Below, piece by piece: positions 60,401 through 64,000 of a stretch of 64,000 bases of DNA. Position numbers and translations under genes: made by a program. The DNA comes from Pithys albifrons albifrons (taxonomy: Eukaryota > Chordata > Aves > Passeriformes > Thamnophilidae). A model generated the notes under the pieces. The model did not search any database and was not told the origin of the DNA. It saw only the letters and a list, made by a program, of their open reading frames with translations. The stretch is from assembly GCF_047495875.1 (NCBI RefSeq), contig NC_092473.1, positions 11,685,733-11,749,732 on the forward strand, read 5' to 3'. Position 1 is the stretch's first letter, and every line of letters starts with the position of its first letter.

Positions 60401-63400
60401 GCGACTTCAGCATTGCTAGGTCACTGTTGTCTGATGACAGGTCACTGAGGGAGAGAGATGGCATGTTTGGCTTTCAATAGCAATAAGGGCATGAGGACAA
60501 GTAACACTATAGATTTGTACAATAAACCAAACAGTTTCTCAGAAGCAGAAACAAGGTTTTTCCTTTCATCATAACTGGAACTCAAATGTATTTTCCACAC
60601 ATATCTGCAGGTGGGACGCTGCAGCCACCACTCAAGGGAAAGACTCTCCAGCTGCCTCTCTGGAAACAATTTCAGGGCACTACAATATGCTAGTAGGACA
60701 TTTTGGTCATTATGTAAGTCAGAATCATCATCTGACTTCCTTGGGCTCAGTTTTCACCTATAAAAAAGGGATATGCTGCTAATCTCAACAGAGAATTAAG
60801 GTAGTTAAGGGTGAAAAGGTGCCATATTAACAGCTATCACATTCTCTTGCTGTCTTCTGTCTGACTAGCTTCTGGCAGTCTCACTGTGCATGGTCTAGGC
60901 AGCATAAGGAAACTTACTGGAGTGGATCTGAGTGCTTCTGCAAGAAGGAGACAGCTGCCTGGGCATTGTATGTGATGTACTTGTGGATAAACTGGACAAA
61001 TTTGCTGATGAAGGCAGCCAGGTGCCGTGAGGATTTTCTGTAGTTCTAGGAAAGGATAAACAAGATGAGAGTTAACAAAAAAAATGCAGCAATGCACTGC
61101 CCGTCCTGCATCTCTGGGTACCAGGGGACAGTTTCTTGATCTCCTGCCTCCTCTTCAAGCTCTCCAAGGTACTTAATACACCTTTTTGTTCATAGGCATG
61201 TAAAGGTTTCACCTCCAAATGGGAAGAGCTGGGCTAGCCCCGTGTTACAGGAGCTTCCCCATCTAGTGGCCATACGGAGGAAAGGAGGGATTTTCCTACC
61301 AGCAGCAGACGGATGAAGGACAGGAGACAGTCCCAGAGTGCCGCCTGGTGCTCATTCTGGAAAACCTGCGGCTGGAGTAGCTCCAGGATGCCCAGGACGT
61401 GGATGAAGAAGGTCAAGTGGTTCTGCTGCCTGAACTCCTGGAAATTGAGGTGAACGCGGCCGTGCAGCAGTGCTGCAATCATTGGCAAGTGCCTGAAACA
61501 CCAAACAAGAAAATCCAGATCTAGCCTCTTTCTAGGAACAGTTACATGTTGCTACATTCAGATCTTGACAGGGAGCATCCCTTATCCTCTCTCAGGATTC
61601 TGGACTTGTTCTCTGTATCTATAGACTCAGCAAGCCCCATTTCCCACCCATATTCTGTTTTCTAGTCTCCAATTCTGAGAAGATTATTTCCTGACAGACA
61701 TGGAGCCAAAAGAGGTGCTACCTCATGGTAAGAAATAAGACCTCTGCCTTTCTCTTGATTCTGTACCTGAAAGTGAATTCTCTCACCATCATCATGATTG
61801 CTGCAAGTTTGTTGCCCTTCTACGACAGGGGTGGATACTTTACAATGAACCCCAGCCACACAGAGGGAAAAAAGAGAGGTACCTAAGGAGGAGGATAGGA
61901 TGAGCCACAGCCAGCTTCCTGCAGGCCATATTGGCATCCCACACGCGGCTTTCAGATGATTTCGAGTCATTGGTGTCTGCAAGGAGGTTAATGAATCTGT
62001 GAACCAGGGCATCAAGCTAGAAGAAAAATAATGAGTAAATCGTTAAGAAGTTTAAAGTACAATCCAGGCCCTGGCTCTTCCAGCAGTGTTTCCCAATTCC
62101 TTTCCAGCTACAGAAGGGGGTTAACAGAAATTATTTACAGGTAGAATCTGTGAGAAAATGCAATGTTACAGCTGGCACAGGATCTGAAGCCGTAGTCCCT
62201 ACAGACATCAAAGCAGGATCAGACATCTGCACAGTTGTGCTTTACAGAAGTCTTTGGCACACAGAAGCTTGTGGAGTTTATACTATTTTATAAAAGGACA
62301 TTGCAAAATAAACCACACCAGAACTCTCTGCTCCTCAGAGTGCAGGCAGAGAAGGGGTAACAGAAAAGCAAGGCAAAGAAACCAAAGTTATCCAGGAAGT
62401 TCTTGTCCATCCTTGCCTTCTAAACTGGGCATCAAGATAGCATCTGCTCTGCACACACATCTGGAAAGGGGGTTTCCTAAGCCTCTAACTTTACCTTGCA
62501 AGTGCTGCTGTCTCTTGCTCCTTCGCTGGTAAGAAGCATCTCAGGCATAGGCACAAGGAGTTCAGGTAGCTGCAGGTATATCTGCAGCAGAAGGTCCTGG
62601 CAACATTTCCCCACAGAGCTAAAGGGAAAAGGGAGAGGTCAGTCACTGGTTACTAAATTAGTTCAACTAGCAAATATCCCAGACCCGTCAAACCAGCAAC
62701 AGCCTTCCTGCATGTGGCAAAAAGACCATGTAAAAAGACCAAACCCAACTAATCTCAATGAGTGTTTTTAAGTCTTTGTTTCTTTTGAACTACTCAGATC
62801 ATTTACTATCTACAGGGATCCATCCACAGTCTCTGGGGATCCATCATTATCCAAATTAGGCCATTTGAAGTTAGAAAACTGCAGTTACAATGGGGGAACA
62901 GGACAAGAAAGCTTTGCTTATATCTCCAGTGAAGTCCCTACATGTGGTACTCATGAGCATCCCCATTCCAACTGGAGAAGAAGCCAGAACCACAACTATT
63001 CAGACTAGCCAACATGTTCTTTACACACCTGAAACCCCTGCAGATCCCTGGCATAGTCTGTACTGGGAGGCAATTCAATGCAATAATGACTGAGATTACT
63101 CAGTATCTTTTCTAAAATCACCAAAAGCGAGGTTGGAATTAGGTCAGTTCCTTCCACTGCCACAAAAATATCATCTTCCTGTTCTTTCCACAGCCCTAAA
63201 ATAGCTGTTAGGAAACAATCTGGTCTCCACGCAGCTTTGAGAGCAATCGTAACAGTCAGAAGCAGGATGTATTATGGAAAGTGACTCAAAGAGTGAGTAG
63301 ACAAGAAATCCCACGTTAGGAACTAGTAATAAAATATAAGCATTGCCTTATAGAAATAAAGGGGGGAAAAAAAGCATGGCATCATCCTGATGTCCTAAAA

Positions 63401-64000
63401 GCAAAAGAGCCCTTAAATTTCACTTTTGAAGTTATCTTCCTTGTCCAAGTACCCCTTAAAATGACTTAATTCTTCCCCAAAATCTCCAGGAGAATAGTGT
63501 GTACTTTTCATATGGGCTCTGGAACACGATATTCTTAATGGAGACATGCTGGCAAGTTTCATCATTACCTGACTGCCTGTGCCCAAGAATTACAATTACA
63601 GCAGACAAGGCTCCCCATTTGCAGCCTCACCTGCTTCCCCACTGCTGGATGCAGTTGGTCAGATACTCTGTTACTTTTTTGATGTTCTCAAGGTCCCCAT
63701 GAGAACAACTGAGCAACAAAGGCAGTCGAGACTGGATGAGTGTGCAGGAGGCCTCGTCAGTGTTCTGGTATCTGGTCTCTGCTTCAGCAAGGATCAGCTC
63801 CACCATGCTGATCAATTCTGATGCCTTCAGGTGGAGCACAAATTCCTCACGGCGCTTCTGTAATGCAAGAGGGCACCCCTAATGATTCCACACCAAATCC
63901 CAAGATCCTTAGTTTCTTCCAGACATGCCTTCCCCAACTGGAATGGAGTATCTCTCAGAACTAGGCTAAAGAACTGCCCCATACTTTGAGCTCCGAAAGC
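57384..64000 (-). CDS. INTS1: Integrator complex subunit 1, C-terminal part (gene runs off the window)
   Basis: INTS1 is the large helical-repeat scaffold of Integrator, the nuclear complex that cleaves snRNA 3' ends and attenuates paused transcripts. Exons joined here: 63631-63857, 62495-62618, 61883-62016, 61300-61492, 60918-61045, 60332-60444, 59655-59768, 58695-58765, 58091-58182, 57906-58015 and 57384-57499. They give 1422 nt, or 473 residues and a stop, with matching phases and GT-AG borders throughout. Diagnostic blocks include 'HLPMIAALLHGRVHLNFQEF', 'SSRHLAAFISKFVQFIHKYI', 'MAPYMKRLSRGQTVED' and the terminal 'SEALKILHMEATI', all close to human INTS1. The protein is about 2190 residues in human, so roughly the last fifth is seen. 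The 5' part and promoter lie beyond position 64000. Confidence 0.96.
57906..58015 (-). CDS. INTS1: INTS1 exon, second from last
   Basis: Codes 'IAADFLPTYMYCLGSRDFEV' then 'VQTALRNLPEYTLLCQ', matching the mammalian 'LPTFMYCLGSQDFEVVQTAL'. Acceptor 'cttccag', donor GTAACA. Confidence 0.97.
58091..58182 (-). CDS. INTS1: INTS1 exon, third from last
   Basis: Codes 'TNLQKLMSSSEDSCRNLAFS' then 'LALRSIQNNP'. Near-identical to the mammalian protein. Acceptor 'ctttcag', donor GTGAGG. Confidence 0.97.
58695..58765 (-). CDS. INTS1: INTS1 exon, fourth from last
   Basis: Codes 'ILEVLTDIDEMSRRRPEILS' then 'FFA'. Acceptor 'tcccag', donor GTGAGT. Confidence 0.97.
59470..59545 (+). repeat. Possible CR1 LINE 3'-end scrap (weak)
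   Basis: 'tcacagaatcacagaaggtt' resembles the start of the conserved avian CR1 3' end ('tcatagaatcatagaatggtt'), but the match decays after about 20 bases. It lies in an INTS1 intron. If real, it is the only CR1-like piece I noticed and supports a sauropsid host. Confidence 0.3.
59655..59768 (-). CDS. INTS1: INTS1 exon, fifth from last
   Basis: Codes 'EAAAGSLPLVSVSLFTPLTP' then 'AEMAPYMKRLSRGQTVE', matching mammalian INTS1. Acceptor 'ccccag', donor GTAAGT. Confidence 0.97.
60332..60444 (-). CDS. INTS1: INTS1 exon, sixth from last
   Basis: Codes 'DLSSDNSDLAMLKSLLAGLS' then 'LPSKSGTLDRGSDEEKD', an acidic variable end after a conserved helix. Acceptor 'ccctcag', donor GTGAGT. Confidence 0.96.
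60918..61045 (-). CDS. INTS1: INTS1 exon, seventh from last
   Basis: Codes 'NYRKSSRHLAAFISKFVQFI' then 'HKYITYNAQAAVSFLQKHSD'. Acceptor 'tcctag', donor GTAAGT. Confidence 0.97.
61300..61492 (-). CDS. INTS1: INTS1 exon, eighth from last
   Basis: Codes 'HLPMIAALLHGRVHLNFQEF', 'RQQNHLTFFIHVLGILELLQ' and on to 'LSFIRLLL'. Strongly conserved helical repeats. Acceptor 'gtttcag'; donor GTAGGA is weaker but gives the expected phase. Confidence 0.96.
61883..62016 (-). CDS. INTS1: INTS1 exon, ninth from last
   Basis: Codes 'LDALVHRFINLLADTNDSKS' and 'MACRKLAVAHPILLL'. Acceptor 'cttctag'; donor GTACCT is non-consensus after position 4, but phase and homology fix the border. Confidence 0.95.
62495..62618 (-). 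CDS. INTS1: INTS1 exon, tenth from last
   Basis: Codes 'SVGKCCQDLLLQIYLQLPEL' then 'LVPMPEMLLTSEGARDSSTC'. It matches the mammalian segment in register. Acceptor 'ctttag', donor GTAAAG. Confidence 0.95.
63631..63857 (-). CDS. INTS1: INTS1 exon, eleventh from last
   Basis: Codes 75 residues plus a split serine: 'KRREEFVLHLKASELISMVE', 'LILAEAETRYQNTDEASCTL' and on to 'YLTNCIQQWGS'. Matches mammalian 'KRREEFVLHLEASELISLVE'. Acceptor 'attacag', donor GTGAGG. Confidence 0.96.
63985..64000 (-). CDS. INTS1: Possible INTS1 exon fragment at window edge
   Basis: The last 16 bases read 'LSELK' on the minus strand, followed by a GTATGG donor in phase 0, which would join to the next exon's 'KRREEF'. 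Only one splice border can be seen, so this is tentative. Confidence 0.4.

Overview
This is vertebrate nuclear DNA, most likely from a bird. Genes are interrupted by short GT-AG introns, and recognisable interspersed repeats are few and old. The gene order matches the conserved UNCX - MICALL2 - INTS1 block known from tetrapods (human 7p22.3). The avian call is an inference from compactness and repeat poverty; no lineage-specific repeat settles it. Both protein-coding genes lie on the minus strand.

Layout: 1-23.9 kb has no recognisable gene. It is ordinary GC-moderate sequence broken by short AT-rich islands rich in TAAT/ATTA homeodomain cores, one orphan CpG-rich patch (about 4.2-4.5 kb), a second GC-rich patch near 11.0-11.6 kb, a few MIR-like SINE remnants and one (AC)n microsatellite. 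In other tetrapods the homeobox gene UNCX lies beyond this side, so the islands are candidate conserved non-coding elements of the UNCX regulatory domain. 23.9-48.6 kb is the complete MICALL2 gene: 17 coding exons read from 48589 down to 25413, joined here in a closed frame of 2415 nt (804 residues plus stop), with a CpG-island promoter and a 3' UTR ending near an AATAAA at about 23.96 kb. 48.7-57.3 kb is intergenic, with two AT-rich islands (49.56-50.04 and 53.87-54.04 kb). 57.3-64 kb holds the last 11 fully visible coding exons of INTS1 (473 C-terminal residues) plus a possible fragment of one more exon at the window edge.

The two genes are not known to share a pathway. MICALL2 (JRAB) is a Rab8/Rab13 effector that links endosomal recycling and actin to tight-junction assembly. 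INTS1 is a scaffold subunit of the Integrator complex, which cleaves snRNA and promoter-proximal transcripts. They are head-to-tail neighbours with separate promoters. I found no sign of a novel coding system. The least explained material is the set of AT-rich, homeodomain-site-rich islands, including a perfect 16-bp TAATTA-type palindrome at 7455-7470.
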